From the NCBI RefSeq assembly GCF_002050515.1, contig NZ_LTAY01000070.1, positions 1-64,000 of the forward strand: 64,000 nucleotides of DNA. The letters are read 5' to 3'. The DNA comes from Clostridium thermobutyricum DSM 4928 (GTDB lineage Bacteria; Bacillota; Clostridia; Clostridiales; Clostridiaceae). The notes under the pieces were generated by a model that made no database searches, was not told where the DNA came from, and worked only from the letters and a program-made list of their open reading frames with translations. Of this stretch, positions 34,417 to 46,200 are shown one piece after another; within the stretch, counting starts at the first letter, position 1; every line of letters begins with the position of its first letter. Made by a program: the position numbers and the translations under genes.

Positions 34417-35610
34417 ATGTCAAAAGCAAAATTCGAAAGAAGTAAACCACACGTAAATATCGGAACTATCGGTCACGTTGACCACGGTAAAACTACATTA
34501 ACAGCAGCTATTACTACAGTATTAGCTAACAAAGGATTCGCTGAATCATTCAAATATGACGAAATCGATAAAGCGCCAGAAGAAAAAGAAAGAGGAATCA
34601 CAATCAACACTGCACACGTTGAGTATGAAACAGAAAACAGACACTATGCACACGTTGACTGTCCAGGACACGCTGACTACGTTAAGAACATGATTACAGG
34701 AGCAGCACAAATGGACGGAGCTATCTTAGTTTGTTCAGCAGCAGATGGACCAATGCCACAAACAAGAGAGCACATCCTTCTTGCATCAAGAGTTGGAGTT
34801 GACCACATCGTAGTATTCTTAAACAAAGCAGATATGGTTGATGACGAAGAATTATTAGAATTAGTAGAAATGGAAATCAGAGAGTTATTAAGCGAATACA
34901 ACTTCCCAGGAGATGATATTCCAGTAATAACAGGATCAGCTTTAAAAGCATTAGAAAACCCAACTGATCCAGAAGCTACTAAATGTATAGATGAATTAAT
35001 GGCAGCTGTAGACAGCTACATCCCAACTCCAGAAAGAGCTACAGATAAAGCATTCTTAATGCCAGTAGAAGATGTATTCACAATAACTGGTAGAGGAACT
35101 GTTGCTACAGGAAGAGTTGAAAGTGGAATACTTCATGTAGGAGACGAAGTTGAAATCGTAGGATTACAAGAAGAAAGAAGAAAAACTGTAATAACAGGAA
35201 TAGAAATGTTCAGAAAATTATTAGACGAAGCGCAAGCTGGAGATAACATCGGAGCATTATTAAGAGGGGTTCAAAGAACTGAAATCGAAAGAGGGCAAGT
35301 TTTAGCTAAACCAGGATCAGTTAACCCACACAAAAAATTCGTAGGTCAAGTATACGTACTTAAAAAAGAAGAAGGTGGAAGACACACTCCATTCTTCGAT
35401 GGATACAGACCACAATTCTACTTCAGAACAACTGACGTTACAGGATCAATCAAATTACCAGAAGGAATGGAAATGGTTATGCCTGGAGACCACATTGATA
35501 TGGAAGTTGAATTAATTACTCCTATCGCTATGGATGAAGGATTAAGATTCGCTATCAGAGAAGGTGGAAGAACAGTAGGTTCAGGAGTTGTTACTAAAGT
35601 TTTAGGATAA
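34417..35610 (+). CDS. tuf: Elongation factor Tu (first copy)
   Basis: 397 residues. Brings aminoacyl-tRNA to the ribosome. GTPase motifs [10 protein letters not shown] (G1), DCPGHADY (G3) and NKADM (G4), then beta-barrel domains 2 and 3. C-rich synonymous codons (AAC, TTC, ATC) mark high expression, unlike neighbours. Here residues 159 and 163 are Ser and Phe, as in most bacteria. The copy at 50368 is otherwise the same protein. Confidence 0.98.
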   Translation: MSKAKFERSKPHVNIGTIGHVDHGKTTLTAAITTVLANKGFAESFKYDEIDKAPEEKERGITINTAHVEYETENRHYAHVDCPGHADYVKNMITGAAQMDGAILVCSAADGPMPQTREHILLASRVGVDHIVVFLNKADMVDDEELLELVEMEIRELLSEYNFPGDDIPVITGSALKALENPTDPEATKCIDELMAAVDSYIPTPERATDKAFLMPVEDVFTITGRGTVATGRVESGILHVGDEVEIVGLQEERRKTVITGIEMFRKLLDEAQAGDNIGALLRGVQRTEIERGQVLAKPGSVNPHKKFVGQVYVLKKEEGGRHTPFFDGYRPQFYFRTTDVTGSIKLPEGMEMVMPGDHIDMEVELITPIAMDEGLRFAIREGGRTVGSGVVTKVLG

Positions 35611-35686
35611 TTAGTAAATAATTTCTAAATTTAAATAAAGGGCTAGGTTTTATATTGAATCCTAGTCCTTTAAAAAGAATGGAATA

Positions 35687-35715
35687 TTGACAGTTTTAAA
35701 AATTTGTGATAATGT
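35687..35715 (+). promoter_or_regulatory. Promoter upstream of rpmG-secE-nusG
   Basis: TTGACA at 35687-35692 is followed by TGTGATAATG, giving GATAAT (15-base spacer, with TGTG extension) or TAATGT (17). A stem AAAGGGCTAGG/CCTAGTCCTTT at 35636-35674, with no T tract, lies between tuf and this promoter. Confidence 0.6.
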
Positions 35716-35804
35716 GTGAAGGTAATTCATCAATTACAAACAATAAGACAGTAAGAGGACAATACGTCTCTTAGAATATATATCAAAAACTGGAGGTGCA
35801 CATC

Positions 35805-35954
35805 GTGAGAGTAAAAATAACTTTAGCATGCACAGAGTGTAAACAAAGAAACTATAACTCAATGAAGAATAAGAAAAACAACCCAGATAGAATTGAAATG
35901 CAAAAATACTGCAAATTCTGCAAAAAGCACACTCTTCATAGAGAAACTAAGTAA
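35805..35954 (+). CDS. rpmG: Ribosomal protein L33
   Basis: 49 residues from GTG behind TGGAGGTGCA. A zinc-binding L33 with two Cys pairs (CTEC near 9-12, CKFC near 36-39) and the family segment [14 protein letters not shown]. It precedes secE-nusG as in other Firmicutes. It is too short for a usual length cut-off, but codon pattern and context are clear. Confidence 0.95.
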   Translation: MRVKITLACTECKQRNYNSMKNKKNNPDRIEMQKYCKFCKKHTLHRETK

Positions 35955-36005
35955 TTAGCGATTTGAAACAGACACAGACTTAAATAAGCTTAAGGATGTG
36001 AAATT

Positions 36006-36230
36006 ATGACTGGTAATAAAGTGAAAAATGCTCCTTCTAATAAAGGAGGGTTAATAAGTTTCTTAAAAGGGGTTAAAAATGAATTCAAAAGAATTGTTTG
36101 GCCATCTAAAGAAGAAACAAAGAAAGCATTGATTGCTGTTCTAGGATTCACCATAATATACGTAGTTATGGTTGGTGGATTTGATTATATTTTTCAAAAC
36201 CTCTTCGAAGTAGTTTTGAAACTGAAATAA
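36006..36230 (+). CDS. secE: Preprotein translocase subunit SecE
   Basis: 74 residues: a Lys-rich start, the conserved amphipathic FKRIVWPSKEET segment at the membrane surface and one C-terminal membrane helix (ALIAVLGFTIIYVVMVGGFDYIF). SecE clamps the two halves of SecY (encoded at 61581). Located before nusG as usual. Confidence 0.93.
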   Translation: MTGNKVKNAPSNKGGLISFLKGVKNEFKRIVWPSKEETKKALIAVLGFTIIYVVMVGGFDYIFQNLFEVVLKLK

Positions 36231-36241
36231 AGGAGGTTTAG

Positions 36242-36793
36242 GTGGTAACGCCGATTAATATGAGTGAAATAGCAAGATGGTACGTAGTACATACGTATTC
36301 TGGATATGAAAATAAGGTAAAAGTTAACATCGAAAAAACTATTGAAAATAGAAACCTTCACCACTTAATTCAAGATATACAAATACCTATGGAAGAAGTA
36401 ATTGAAGAAGGTAAAAAAGATAAAGATGGTAATCCAAAAATTACTTATAAAAAGAAGTTTCCTGGATACGTAATAGTAAAAATGCTAATGACAGACGAAT
36501 CATGGTATGTTGTTAGAAACACAAGAGGTGTAACAGGATTCGTAGGACCTGGTTCTAAACCAGTGCCTCTTACTGAAATGGAGATTGAGTCTATGGGAGT
36601 GATAGAGCTTCCAAAAGACATAGATCTTGAAGTTGGTGAAAGCATAAGAGTTACCTCAGGACCACTGAGAGAATTCGTTGGAACTATTCAAGAAATCAAT
36701 CTTGAGAAGCTAAAAATTAAAGCTTCAGTTGATATGTTTGGCAGAGAGACTCTTGCTGAACTAGATTTTAACCAAGTAGAAAAATTAGTTTAA
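36242..36793 (+). CDS. nusG: Transcription termination/antitermination factor NusG
   Basis: 183 residues: NGN domain (ARWYVVHTYSGYENKVK) that binds RNA polymerase and a C-terminal KOW domain (VTSGPLREFVGTIQEIN) that contacts ribosomal S10 or Rho. Start GTG 36242 is supported by AGGAGG five bases upstream; an in-frame ATG at 36260 is too far from that site. Confidence 0.96.
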   Translation: MVTPINMSEIARWYVVHTYSGYENKVKVNIEKTIENRNLHHLIQDIQIPMEEVIEEGKKDKDGNPKITYKKKFPGYVIVKMLMTDESWYVVRNTRGVTGFVGPGSKPVPLTEMEIESMGVIELPKDIDLEVGESIRVTSGPLREFVGTIQEINLEKLKIKASVDMFGRETLAELDFNQVEKLV

Positions 36794-36827
36794 TTTTAGT
36801 CTAAACTAAGACTAATGTTTTAATTAA

Positions 36828-36855
36828 GTGGGAGGGCAGAAGCCCGTATTACCAC
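36828..36855 (+). promoter_or_regulatory. L1-binding-type leader motif before rplK
   Basis: GTGGGAGG...TACCAC folds with GTGG/CCAC ends and an inner GGGC/GCCC stem. A variant of the same motif recurs at 37314-37340 before rplA. Ribosomal protein L1 represses its own operon through 23S-like sites in many bacteria; assignment to L1 is inferred from position and repetition. Confidence 0.5.
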
Positions 36856-36875
36856 AGTATAGGAGGAATAAAAAA

Positions 36876-37301
36876 ATGGCTAAGAAAGTAACTGGAATGA
36901 TCAAACTTCAACTTGCTGCAGGAAAGGCAACTCCAGCACCACCAGTTGGACCAGCACTAGGACAACATGGTGTAAATATTATGGGATTCTGTAAGGAGTT
37001 CAATGCGAAAACTGCTGACAAAGCTGGATTAATAATACCAGTAGTAATTACAGTATACCAAGATAGATCTTTTAGTTTTATCTTAAAAACTCCTCCAGCT
37101 GCAGTACTAATTAAAAAAGAATTAGGACTTGAAAGCGGATCAGGAGTACCAAACAGAACTAAAGTTGGTAAATTAACTAAAGATCAAGTAAGAAAGATCG
37201 CAGAAATGAAAATGCCAGATTTAAATGCAGCTAACATTGAAAGCGCTATGAAAATGATCGCTGGAACAGCTAGAAGCATGGGCGTAACTATTGAAGAGTA
37301 A
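36876..37301 (+). CDS. rplK: Ribosomal protein L11
   Basis: 141 residues, start ATG 36876 behind TAGGAGGAA; a longer frame to 36828 overlaps the leader motif and is rejected. The proline-rich [16 protein letters not shown] segment of the thiostrepton-binding N-domain and the C-terminal AGTARSMGV are conserved. Sits at the GTPase-associated centre with L10-L12. Confidence 0.97.
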   Translation: MAKKVTGMIKLQLAAGKATPAPPVGPALGQHGVNIMGFCKEFNAKTADKAGLIIPVVITVYQDRSFSFILKTPPAAVLIKKELGLESGSGVPNRTKVGKLTKDQVRKIAEMKMPDLNAANIESAMKMIAGTARSMGVTIEE

Positions 37302-37313
37302 TTCACAAAAATA

Positions 37314-37340
37314 GTGGGAGGTAAAAACCGCTAATACCAC
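37314..37340 (+). promoter_or_regulatory. L1-binding-type leader motif before rplA
   Basis: Second copy of the GTGGGAGG...TACCAC element, 15 bases before the rplA start, with ACCGC in place of GCCCG. An rplA-proximal copy would permit L1 to shut off its own translation separately from rplK. Confidence 0.5.
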
Positions 37341-37354
37341 AAAGGAGGCTTATT

Positions 37355-38044
37355 ATGGGAAAGAAATATGTTGAAAGTGCAAAATTAATAGATAAAAGTG
37401 CTTTATATAATGTAACAGAAGCGTTAGAGCTTGCTGTTAAAACTGCAAAAGCTAACTTCGATGAAACAATCGAATTACATGTAAGACTTGGAGTAGATCC
37501 AAGACATGCAGACCAACAAGTTAGAGGAGCAGTAGTTTTACCACACGGAACTGGTAAAACAGTTAGAGTTTTAGTTTTCGCTAAAGGAGATAAAGCTAAA
37601 GAAGCTCAAGAAGCGGGTGCAGATTTTGTTGGAGCTGAAGAATTAGTTCAAAAGATCCAATCAGAAAACTGGTTTGATTATGATGTAGTAGTTGCTACTC
37701 CAGATATGATGGGTGTAGTTGGTAGAATTGGTAGGGTTTTAGGACCAAAAGGTTTAATGCCAAACCCTAAATCAGGTACTGTAACATTTGATGTTGCTAA
37801 AGCAATTGCTGATATCAAAGCTGGTAAAGTTGAATATAGAGTTGATAAAACTGCTATAATCCACTGCCCAATTGGTAAAAAGTCATTTGGTGCTGATAAA
37901 TTAAAAGACAACTACAATACTTTAGTTGATGCTATAGTTAAAGCTAAACCAGCTGCAGCTAAAGGTCAATATATTAAGTCAATTAGTGTATCAAGCACAA
38001 TGGGACCAGGAGCAAAAATAAATCCAGCAAAAGTTATTGATTAG
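37355..38044 (+). CDS. rplA: Ribosomal protein L1
   Basis: 229 residues. Forms the mobile L1 stalk at the E site. Conserved [22 protein letters not shown] and [14 protein letters not shown] segments; the last includes RNA-binding residues. Start after AAAGGAGG. Confidence 0.97.
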   Translation: MGKKYVESAKLIDKSALYNVTEALELAVKTAKANFDETIELHVRLGVDPRHADQQVRGAVVLPHGTGKTVRVLVFAKGDKAKEAQEAGADFVGAEELVQKIQSENWFDYDVVVATPDMMGVVGRIGRVLGPKGLMPNPKSGTVTFDVAKAIADIKAGKVEYRVDKTAIIHCPIGKKSFGADKLKDNYNTLVDAIVKAKPAAAKGQYIKSISVSSTMGPGAKINPAKVID

Positions 38045-38047
38045 TTA

Positions 38048-38076
38048 TTGACTTATATAAAATTAAGTGATATAAT
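38048..38076 (+). promoter_or_regulatory. Promoter of rplJ-rplL
   Basis: TTGACT (38048-38053), 17-base spacer, TATAAT (38071-38076). It begins 4 bases after the rplA stop, so rplJL has its own transcript. Confidence 0.82.
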
Positions 38077-38084
38077 CTAATATG

Positions 38085-38204
38085 TTGTGAAAAGTTAAAA
38101 ATATTCCGTAGACCGTAGGTGCTGATAAGCGTAACGTATACAACCTACCGAGGGTGATTAGAATGTTTAAGATCTTCCTCTGTCTACGGGAAGATCTTTT
38201 TTAA
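38085..38204 (+). promoter_or_regulatory. L10 leader RNA with attenuator
   Basis: The leader contains CCGTAGACCGTAGGTG...CAACCTACCGAGGG, the kink-turn-bearing stem typical of L10 leaders, followed by a terminator hairpin AAGATCTTCC/GGAAGATCTT and a T tract (38169-38202). The loop of that hairpin (CTGTCTACGG) is complementary to the upstream CCGTAGAC, which would allow switching. Excess L10(L12)4 would bind and favour termination. Confidence 0.82.
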
Positions 38205-38244
38205 TACGATAAAGCAGTTAATACTGTGAGGAGGTGGACACACA

Positions 38245-38748
38245 GTGAACAAGAACAGAGAATTAAAAGAAGCAAAAGTTGCTGAAATTAAAGAAAAGTT
38301 AGAAAAAGCTCAAGGAGTTGTTTTAGCTGATTACCAAGGTCTTACAGTTGAAGAAGATACTCAACTAAGAAAGAGCTTAAGAGAAGCTGGTGTAGAATAT
38401 AAGGTATACAAAAACAAATTAGTAGCAAGAGCTGCTGATGAGTTAGGTTTAGGAGATGTTACTAAATATCTTGAAGGACCAGTATCAATAGCATTCGGAT
38501 ATGAAGACGCTACTGCTCCAGCAAGAATATTAAATGATTTTGCTAAAGATCATAAAAAACTTGAGTTAAAAGCTGGTATAGTTGATAAAGTGGTTTACGA
38601 TAAGGATATGATCGCAAAAATCGCTACAATACCATCAAAAGAAGTTCTTATTGCAAAACTTCTTGGAAGTATCAAGGCTCCATTATCAAACCTTGCATAC
38701 TTATTAAGTGCAATAAAAGATAAAAAAGAAGCTGAATCAGCTGAATAA
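38245..38748 (+). CDS. rplJ: Ribosomal protein L10
   Basis: 167 residues from GTG behind GAGGAGGTGG. Base of the L12 stalk: N-terminal RNA-binding domain ([30 protein letters not shown]) and C-terminal helix ([13 protein letters not shown]) on which L12 dimers dock. Autoregulated through the upstream leader. Confidence 0.97.
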   Translation: MNKNRELKEAKVAEIKEKLEKAQGVVLADYQGLTVEEDTQLRKSLREAGVEYKVYKNKLVARAADELGLGDVTKYLEGPVSIAFGYEDATAPARILNDFAKDHKKLELKAGIVDKVVYDKDMIAKIATIPSKEVLIAKLLGSIKAPLSNLAYLLSAIKDKKEAESAE

Positions 38749-38803
38749 TTTATAACTATAAGAGAATAGTTAGTGTTTTAAAATTTTTGGAGGTGCAATT
38801 AAA

Positions 38804-39169
38804 ATGACAAGAGAAGATATAATTCAAGCAATAAAAGAAATGAGCGTTTTAGAATTAAACGAATTAGTAACAGCTTGTGAAGAGGAATTTGGAGTAAGCG
38901 CTGCAGCACCAGTTGCAGTTGCAGGTGCAGTTGCAGGTGGAGCTGCTGCTGAAGAAAAAACTGAATTTGATGTAATCTTAGCTAACGCTGGAGCAAACAA
39001 AATCAAAGTTATAAAAGCAGTTAGAGAAATAACTGGATTAGGATTAAAAGAAGCTAAAGAAATAGTTGATGGAGCTCCTAAGACTCTTAAAGAAGCAGTA
39101 TCAAAAGAAGAAGCTGAAGATATGAAAGCTAAATTAGCTGAAGTTGGAGCTGAAGTAGAAGTAAAATAA
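38804..39169 (+). CDS. rplL: Ribosomal protein L7/L12
   Basis: 121 residues: dimerising N-domain, Ala/Gly/Val-rich hinge ([19 protein letters not shown]) and globular C-domain ([27 protein letters not shown]) that recruits translation factors. Followed by a clear terminator. Confidence 0.97.
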   Translation: MTREDIIQAIKEMSVLELNELVTACEEEFGVSAAAPVAVAGAVAGGAAAEEKTEFDVILANAGANKIKVIKAVREITGLGLKEAKEIVDGAPKTLKEAVSKEEAEDMKAKLAEVGAEVEVK

Positions 39170-39196
39170 TTTACTTTAACTGATAACTATATATGG

Positions 39197-39222
39197 AAAG
39201 GTGCTTTTAAAGCACCTTTTTA
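39197..39222 (+). terminator. Terminator of rplJ-rplL
   Basis: AAAGGTGCTTT and AAAGCACCTTTTT form an 11-bp hairpin ending in T residues, 27 bases after rplL. Confidence 0.88.
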
Positions 39223-39337
39223 TATTCACAAAGAAACTATATAAAATATCCCTAACTAAATATGGATAATTTTATATAGTTTTATTTATAATTATTTAAA
39301 AATATTACTATATAAAATAAAAAATAAGCTTATTTTA

Positions 39338-39366
39338 TTGACAATGAAAGTATAATATGATACTAT
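39338..39366 (+). promoter_or_regulatory. Promoter of rpoB-rpoC
   Basis: TTGACA (39338-39343), 17-base spacer, TACTAT (39361-39366). A TATAAT at 39351 is too close to this -35. The 356-base gap between rplL and rpoB otherwise holds only the rplL terminator, about 110 bases of A+T-rich sequence, and the leader hairpin at 39458. Confidence 0.7.
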
Positions 39367-39457
39367 CATTTAATGTACTATTCATAATGGATAAGTATAT
39401 TTAGTTGAAAATGAGTATGTCTAGAATATGAGATAGATATACTAAAAAAGATGCTGT

Positions 39458-39494
39458 CCGAAAGCGAAAGTCCTTAGGGAAATTACGCTTTTGG
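39458..39494 (+). promoter_or_regulatory. Leader hairpin upstream of rpoB
   Basis: CCGAAAGCG and CGCTTTTGG pair (one G-T) around a 19-base loop, 31 bases before the rpoB ATG, and TTATTTTAGTTT follows. It may attenuate transcription, although the T tract is interrupted. Confidence 0.55.
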
Positions 39495-39525
39495 TTATTT
39501 TAGTTTATACAAGGGGTGAAAATTC

Positions 39526-42500
39526 ATGGTACATCCTGTCCAATCTGGAAAAAGAACAAGAATGAGTTTCGGTAAAGTTAAAGCCGCTGCGGATATGCCG
39601 AATCTTATAGAAGTACAATTAGATTCATATGAATGGTTTCTAAAGGAAGGTCTTCATGAAGTGTTTGATGACATAAATCCTATTGGAAATTTTACAGGAA
39701 ATCTAGTACTTGAGTTTGTAGATTACAAACTTGATATGGATAATATCAAATATTCAGTGGAAGAGTGTAAGGAAAGAGACGCTACTTATGCTGCGCCACT
39801 AAAAGTATCAGTAAGACTTACTAATACTGAAACTGGAGAAATAAAAGAGCAAGAAGTGTTTATGGGAGATTTTCCATTAATGACTGAACAAGGAACTTTT
39901 ATAATTAATGGAGCTGAAAGAGTTATAGTAAGCCAATTAGTTAGATCTCCAGGAGTATACTATAGCCAAAGCCGCGATAAGCATGGTAAAAAGTTATTCT
40001 CATCTACTGTTATTCCTAACAGAGGGGCTTGGTTAGAGTATGAAACAGATTCTAATGATATAATATATGTTAGAATTGATAAAACAAGAAAGCTTCCTAT
40101 AAGTATTTTAGCAAGAGCTATGGGTATGGGAAGTGATCAGGAACTTCTAGAATACTTTGGTGAGGAAGAAAGATTCCAAGCAAGTATAGAAAAAGATAAT
40201 ACAAAGACTAAAGAAGAAGCTCTTTTAGAAATCTATAAGAGATTAAGACCAGGTGAACCACCAACAGTTGATAGTGCTGTTTCTTTAATTGATTCTTTAT
40301 TCTTTGATGCAAAGAGATATGACCTATCAAGAGTTGGTAGATACAAGTTTAATAAAAAACTTGCTATAAACTTAAGAATAGCAAATCAAGTTGCTGCTAC
40401 TGATATTATTAATCCATCAACTGGTGAAATAATGGTAGAGCAAGGTCAAAAAATAACTAGAGAAATGTCTCAAGATATCCAAAATGCTGGTATCAATGTT
40501 GTAGATGTTTTAGTAGAAGACAAAATTATTAGAGTTATTGGTAATAACTTTGTAGATATTACAAAACATATTTCATTTGATATAAGTGATTTAAATATTA
40601 AAGAGTTAGTTCACTATCCTACTTTAAAAGAAATTCTTGATAACTTTAGTGATGAAGAAAGTATTAAAGAAGAAATAAAGAAAAATATTAATAGACTAAT
40701 ACCTAAACATATAATAAGAGATGATATATTCTCAACTATTAGTTATGAATTAGGATTAGCATATGGAATAGGATATGTTGATGATATTGATCACTTAGGG
40801 AACAGAAGACTTAGATCAGTTGGAGAGTTATTACAAAATCAATTTAGAATTGGTTTATCAAGAATGGAGAGAGTAGTTAAAGAAAGAATGACTATTCAAG
40901 ACCAAGAAGCAATAACTCCACAAATGCTTATAAATATAAGACCAGTTGCTGCAGCTATCAAAGAATTCTTTGGTAGTTCACAATTATCACAATTCATGGA
41001 TCAAACAAATCCTTTATCAGAATTAACTCATAAGAGAAGATTATCAGCTTTAGGACCAGGAGGACTTTCAAGAGAAAGAGCTGGTTTCGAAGTTAGAGAC
41101 GTTCACCACTCACATTATGGTAGAATGTGTCCTATAGAAACTCCAGAAGGACCAAATATAGGACTTATAAACTCATTAGCTACTTATGCTAGAGTTAACG
41201 AATATGGATTTATAGAAACTCCATATAGAATTGTAGATAAAGCAAATAAGAGAGCTACAGATGAAATTAGATATTTTACAGCTGATGAAGAAGATCAATA
41301 TCTAGTAGCACAAGCAAATGAACCTATGGATGAAAATGGATACTTTACACATGATAAAGTAACTGTTAGATATCTAGAAGAGGTAATGGTTGTTCCTGCA
41401 AGTGAAGTTGATTTAATGGACGTTTCACCTAGACAAATCGTATCAGTTGCGACAGCAATGATTCCATTCCTAGAAAATGACGATGCTACAAGAGCACTTA
41501 TGGGTTCAAACATGCAACGTCAAGCAGTACCACTATTAAAGCCACAAGCACCTATAGTAGGAACGGGAATAGAATATAGAGCGGCTGCAGATTCAGGGGT
41601 TTTACCAAAAGCTAAAAATGCAGGGATAGTAACTTATGTAAGTGCTAGCGAGATAAGAGTTAAGAGAGATGTAGATGGTGGAACAGATACTTATAAATTA
41701 TTAAAATTCAAGAGAAGTAACCAAGGAACTTGTATAAATCAAAGACCTTTAGTTAATCTTGGAGAAATGGTATTTAAGAATCAAGTTCTTGCAGATGGGC
41801 CATCAACAGATTTAGGAGAAATAGCGTTAGGTAAAAATATCAGAATGGGATTCATAACTTGGGAAGGTTATAACTATGAAGATGCTATGCTTATTTCTGA
41901 AGAATTAGTTAGAGAAGATGTATTCACATCTATTCATATAGAGGAGTATGAATGTGAGGCTAGAGACACTAAGTTAGGACCTGAAGAAATAACTAGAGAC
42001 ATACCTAATGTAAGTGAAGATACATTAAAAGATATAGATGAAAGAGGAATAATTAGAATCGGTGCTGAGGTTAGATCAGGAGATATACTTGTTGGTAAAG
42101 TAACACCAAAAGGTGAAACTGAATTGACTGCAGAAGAAAGATTATTAAGGGCTATATTCGGTGAAAAAGCTAGAGAAGTTAGAGATACTTCATTAAGAGT
42201 ACCTCATGGAGAAGCTGGTATAATTGTAGATATTAAAGTATTTACAAGAGAAAATGGAGATGAATTAAATCCAGGAGTTAACGAATTAGTTAGATGCTAT
42301 ATTGCTCAAAAGAGAAAAATTTCTGTTGGGGATAAAATGGCTGGACGTCACGGTAATAAAGGGGTTATTTCAAGAGTACTTCCAGAAGAAGATATGCCAT
42401 TCTTACCAGATGGAAGACCACTTCAAATATGCTTAAACCCATTAGGGGTTCCATCACGTATGAATATAGGGCAGGTATTAGAAGTTCACTTAGGTTGGGC

Positions 42501-43227
42501 TGCAAGTCAATTAGGATGGCATATAGCTACTCCTGTATTTGATGGAGCAACTGAAAGTGATATAGAAGAATGTTTAGTTAAAGCAGGATACAATGCACAT
42601 GGTAAAACAGTTCTTTATGATGGAAGAACTGGAGAAGCATTTGACAATGAAGTAACAGTTGGTATAATGTATATCTTAAAACTTGCTCACTTAGTAGATG
42701 ATAAGATACACGCAAGATCAACTGGTCCATACTCATTAGTAACTCAACAACCACTTGGAGGTAAAGCTCAATTTGGTGGTCAAAGATTTGGGGAAATGGA
42801 AGTTTGGGCACTAGAAGCATACGGTGCTGCTCATACATTACAAGAAATATTAACTGTTAAGTCTGATGACGTTGTAGGAAGAGTTAAAACTTATGAAGCA
42901 ATTGTTAAAGGTGAAAATATTCCAGAACCAGGAGTTCCAGAATCATTCAAAGTTCTTATTAAAGAATTACAAGCACTTTGCTTAGACGTTAAAGTTTTAA
43001 ATGATGAAAATGAGGAAGTTAGACTAAAAGAATCAAGTGAAGAGGATTCAGCTGATTTAGAAGTTAATATTGAAGGAACAGAAGAATTTGTTCCTGGAGA
43101 AACTGTTATTGATACAGAAGATAGTTATACTTCTGAAGATGAAGTTGAGGAAGAAGAATTTGACGGATTCCAACTTGAAGATTTAGAAGATAATTTAGAG
43201 CTTGATGATTTTAATGATGAACACTAA
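39526..43227 (+). CDS. rpoB: RNA polymerase beta subunit
   Basis: 1233 residues. The rifampicin region is wild type: SQLSQFMDQ from 485 with Asp492, THKRR with His502 and [10 protein letters not shown] with Ser507, so target-based resistance is not predicted. Also present are the [13 protein letters not shown] segment that lines the active site and the C-terminal [18 protein letters not shown] that joins beta-prime. A strongly acidic tail of about 60 residues (many E/D) extends past the conserved end. rpoC begins 20 bases later. Confidence 0.98.
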   Translation: MVHPVQSGKRTRMSFGKVKAAADMPNLIEVQLDSYEWFLKEGLHEVFDDINPIGNFTGNLVLEFVDYKLDMDNIKYSVEECKERDATYAAPLKVSVRLTNTETGEIKEQEVFMGDFPLMTEQGTFIINGAERVIVSQLVRSPGVYYSQSRDKHGKKLFSSTVIPNRGAWLEYETDSNDIIYVRIDKTRKLPISILARAMGMGSDQELLEYFGEEERFQASIEKDNTKTKEEALLEIYKRLRPGEPPTVDSAVSLIDSLFFDAKRYDLSRVGRYKFNKKLAINLRIANQVAATDIINPSTGEIMVEQGQKITREMSQDIQNAGINVVDVLVEDKIIRVIGNNFVDITKHISFDISDLNIKELVHYPTLKEILDNFSDEESIKEEIKKNINRLIPKHIIRDDIFSTISYELGLAYGIGYVDDIDHLGNRRLRSVGELLQNQFRIGLSRMERVVKERMTIQDQEAITPQMLINIRPVAAAIKEFFGSSQLSQFMDQTNPLSELTHKRRLSALGPGGLSRERAGFEVRDVHHSHYGRMCPIETPEGPNIGLINSLATYARVNEYGFIETPYRIVDKANKRATDEIRYFTADEEDQYLVAQANEPMDENGYFTHDKVTVRYLEEVMVVPASEVDLMDVSPRQIVSVATAMIPFLENDDATRALMGSNMQRQAVPLLKPQAPIVGTGIEYRAAADSGVLPKAKNAGIVTYVSASEIRVKRDVDGGTDTYKLLKFKRSNQGTCINQRPLVNLGEMVFKNQVLADGPSTDLGEIALGKNIRMGFITWEGYNYEDAMLISEELVREDVFTSIHIEEYECEARDTKLGPEEITRDIPNVSEDTLKDIDERGIIRIGAEVRSGDILVGKVTPKGETELTAEERLLRAIFGEKAREVRDTSLRVPHGEAGIIVDIKVFTRENGDELNPGVNELVRCYIAQKRKISVGDKMAGRHGNKGVISRVLPEEDMPFLPDGRPLQICLNPLGVPSRMNIGQVLEVHLGWAASQLGWHIATPVFDGATESDIEECLVKAGYNAHGKTVLYDGRTGEAFDNEVTVGIMYILKLAHLVDDKIHARSTGPYSLVTQQPLGGKAQFGGQRFGEMEVWALEAYGAAHTLQEILTVKSDDVVGRVKTYEAIVKGENIPEPGVPESFKVLIKELQALCLDVKVLNDENEEVRLKESSEEDSADLEVNIEGTEEFVPGETVIDTEDSYTSEDEVEEEEFDGFQLEDLEDNLELDDFNDEH

Positions 43228-43247
43228 TTTTGAAGGGAGGATTACCC

Positions 43248-46200
43248 TTGTTTGAATTAAATAATTTTGATGCAATACAAATAGGTTTAGCATCTCCTGA
43301 GCAAATAAGAGCATGGTCAAGGGGAGAAGTAAAGAAGCCAGAAACAATTAACTACAGAACTTTAAAACCAGAAAGAGATGGTTTATTCTGTGAAAGAATT
43401 TTCGGACCAATAAAAGACTGGGAATGTCATTGTGGAAAATACAAGAGAGTAAGATATAAAGGTATAGTTTGTGACAGATGTGGTGTTGAAGTTACAAAAG
43501 CCAAAGTGAGAAGAGAAAGAATGGGGCACATTGAGCTTGCTGCTCCAGTTTCTCACATCTGGTATTTTAAAGGAATTCCATCAAGAATGGGATTAATTTT
43601 AGATATGTCACCAAGATCTTTAGAAAAGATACTTTATTTTGCTTCATATGTTGTTATTGATCCAAAAGAAACTCCATTATTAAAGAAACAACTTCTTAAT
43701 GAAAAAGAATATAGAGAAGCTGTAGATAAATATGGAGAAGAAAGCTTCATTGCGGGAATGGGAGCTGAAGCAATTCAAGAGTTACTAGGAGAAATAGACT
43801 TAGAAACTCAAGCTAAAGAATTAAAAGAAGAATTAAAGCAAAGTACTGGTCAGAAAAAAGTAAGAATAATTAGAAGATTAGAAGTAATCGAATCATTCAA
43901 AGCTTCAGGTAATGATCCAAGATGGATGATTATAAATGTTATACCAGTAATTCCACCAGATTTAAGACCAATGGTTCAATTAGATGGGGGAAGATTTGCG
44001 ACTTCTGATTTAAATGATTTATATAGAAGAGTTATTAACAGAAATAACAGACTTAAAAAACTATTAGATTTAGGAGCTCCAGATATAATTGTTAGAAACG
44101 AAAAAAGAATGCTTCAAGAAGCAGTGGATGCTCTTATTGATAATGGTAGAAGGGGAAGACCAGTAACAGGACCAGGTAATAGACCATTAAAATCTCTTTC
44201 AGATATGCTTAAAGGTAAGCAAGGAAGATTTAGACAAAACTTGCTTGGTAAGAGGGTTGACTATTCAGGAAGATCTGTTATTGTTGTTGGACCTGAATTA
44301 CAAATGTATCAATGTGGATTACCAAAAGAAATGGCATTAGAACTATTTAAGCCATTTGTAATGAAAAAATTAGTTGCTGATGGTGTTGCCCACAATATTA
44401 AAAGTGCTAAAAGAATGGTTGAAAGAGTAAGTCCACAAGTTTGGGATATTCTAGAAGAAGTAATTACTGATCATCCAGTTTTACTTAACCGTGCCCCTAC
44501 TCTACACAGATTAGGAATTCAAGCATTCCAACCTGTTTTAGTAGAAGGAAGAGCAATAAAGTTACATCCACTAGTATGTACAGCATATAATGCGGATTTT
44601 GATGGAGACCAAATGGCTGTTCACGTACCTTTATCAGTTGAGGCTCAAGCAGAAGCAAGATTCTTAATGCTTGCAGCAGGAAACATTATGAAACCATCTG
44701 ATGGTAAGCCAGTATCAGTACCAACACAGGATATGGTACTTGGATCATATTACATTACTATGGATAAAGAAGGCGCTAAAGGTAGCGGAAAATACTTTAC
44801 TTCTAAAGATGAAGCTATAATGGCTTATCAAGTAAAAGCAATTGAAATTCATGCTGACATATTCGTAAGAATGTATAGAGAAGTAAATGGGGAAATGAAA
44901 TCAGGAATAATTAAAACTACTGTAGGTAAATTAATATTCAATGAATCAATTCCTCAAGATTTAGGATTTGTTGATAGAGAAAATCCAGAAGAAATGTTTA
45001 ACTTAGAAGTAGATTTCTTAATAACTAAAAAATCTTTAGGAACTTTAATAAATAAATGCTATATGAAACATGGAGCAACTAAAACTTCAATAATGCTAGA
45101 TAAAATAAAAGCATTAGGATATCATTATTCATCAATAGGAGCAATAACAGTTGCTGCTTCAGATATGATAGTACCTCATGAAAAATACGATTTATTAAAA
45201 GATGCTGATGAAACAGTGGAAAAAATAGAAAAAATGTATAAAAGAGGATTTATATCAGAAGATGAAAGATATGAAAGAGTTATAGAAAAATGGACTAAAA
45301 CAACCGAAGATGTTGCCAATGTACTTATGGATAGTTTGGATAAATTTAACCCAATATTTATGATGGCAGATTCAGGAGCCAGAGGATCTAAATCTCAGAT
45401 TAAGCAATTAGCTGGTATGAGAGGACTTATGGCGAGTCCATCAGGTAAAATTCTTGAGTTACCAATTAGAGCATCATTCAGAGAAGGTCTTGATGTACTT
45501 GAATACTTCATGTCTACTCACGGAGCTAGAAAAGGTAACGCTGATACAGCACTTAAGACTGCTGACTCAGGATATCTAACAAGAAGACTAGTTGATGTTT
45601 CACAGGATGTAATTGTAAGATCAGAAGATTGTGGAAGTACAAATGGTATAGTAGTTTCTGAAATTAAAGAAGGAAACGAAGTTATAGAAGGATTAGAAGA
45701 GAGATTAACAGGAAGATACACAGCTGAAGATGTAGTAGATCCTACTACTGGTGAAGTTTTAGCTCCATTTGATACTTATATGGATCAACCATTAGCTGAA
45801 AAAATCACTAAAGCTGGTATTAAAAAAGTTAAAATTAAATCACCATTTACTTGTAAATGTAAAATTGGAGTTTGTTCAAAATGTTATGGTATGAATATGG
45901 CAACTGCTCAAAAAATTAATATTGGTGAAGCTGTTGGTATAATAGCTGCTCAATCAATAGGAGAGCCAGGAACACAACTTACAATGAGAACATTCCATAC
46001 AGGAGGAGTTGCTTCTGCTGGAGATATTACACAAGGTCTTCCAAGGGTTGAAGAGTTATTTGAAGCTAGAAAACCTAAAGGGCTTGCAATAGTAAGTGAA
46101 ATAGATGGAACAATCAAAATAGAAGAAACTAAGAAAAAGAGAACTGTTCATGTAATTGGGGCAGATGGAGAAGAAGTAAGTTATGATATTCCATTTGGGT

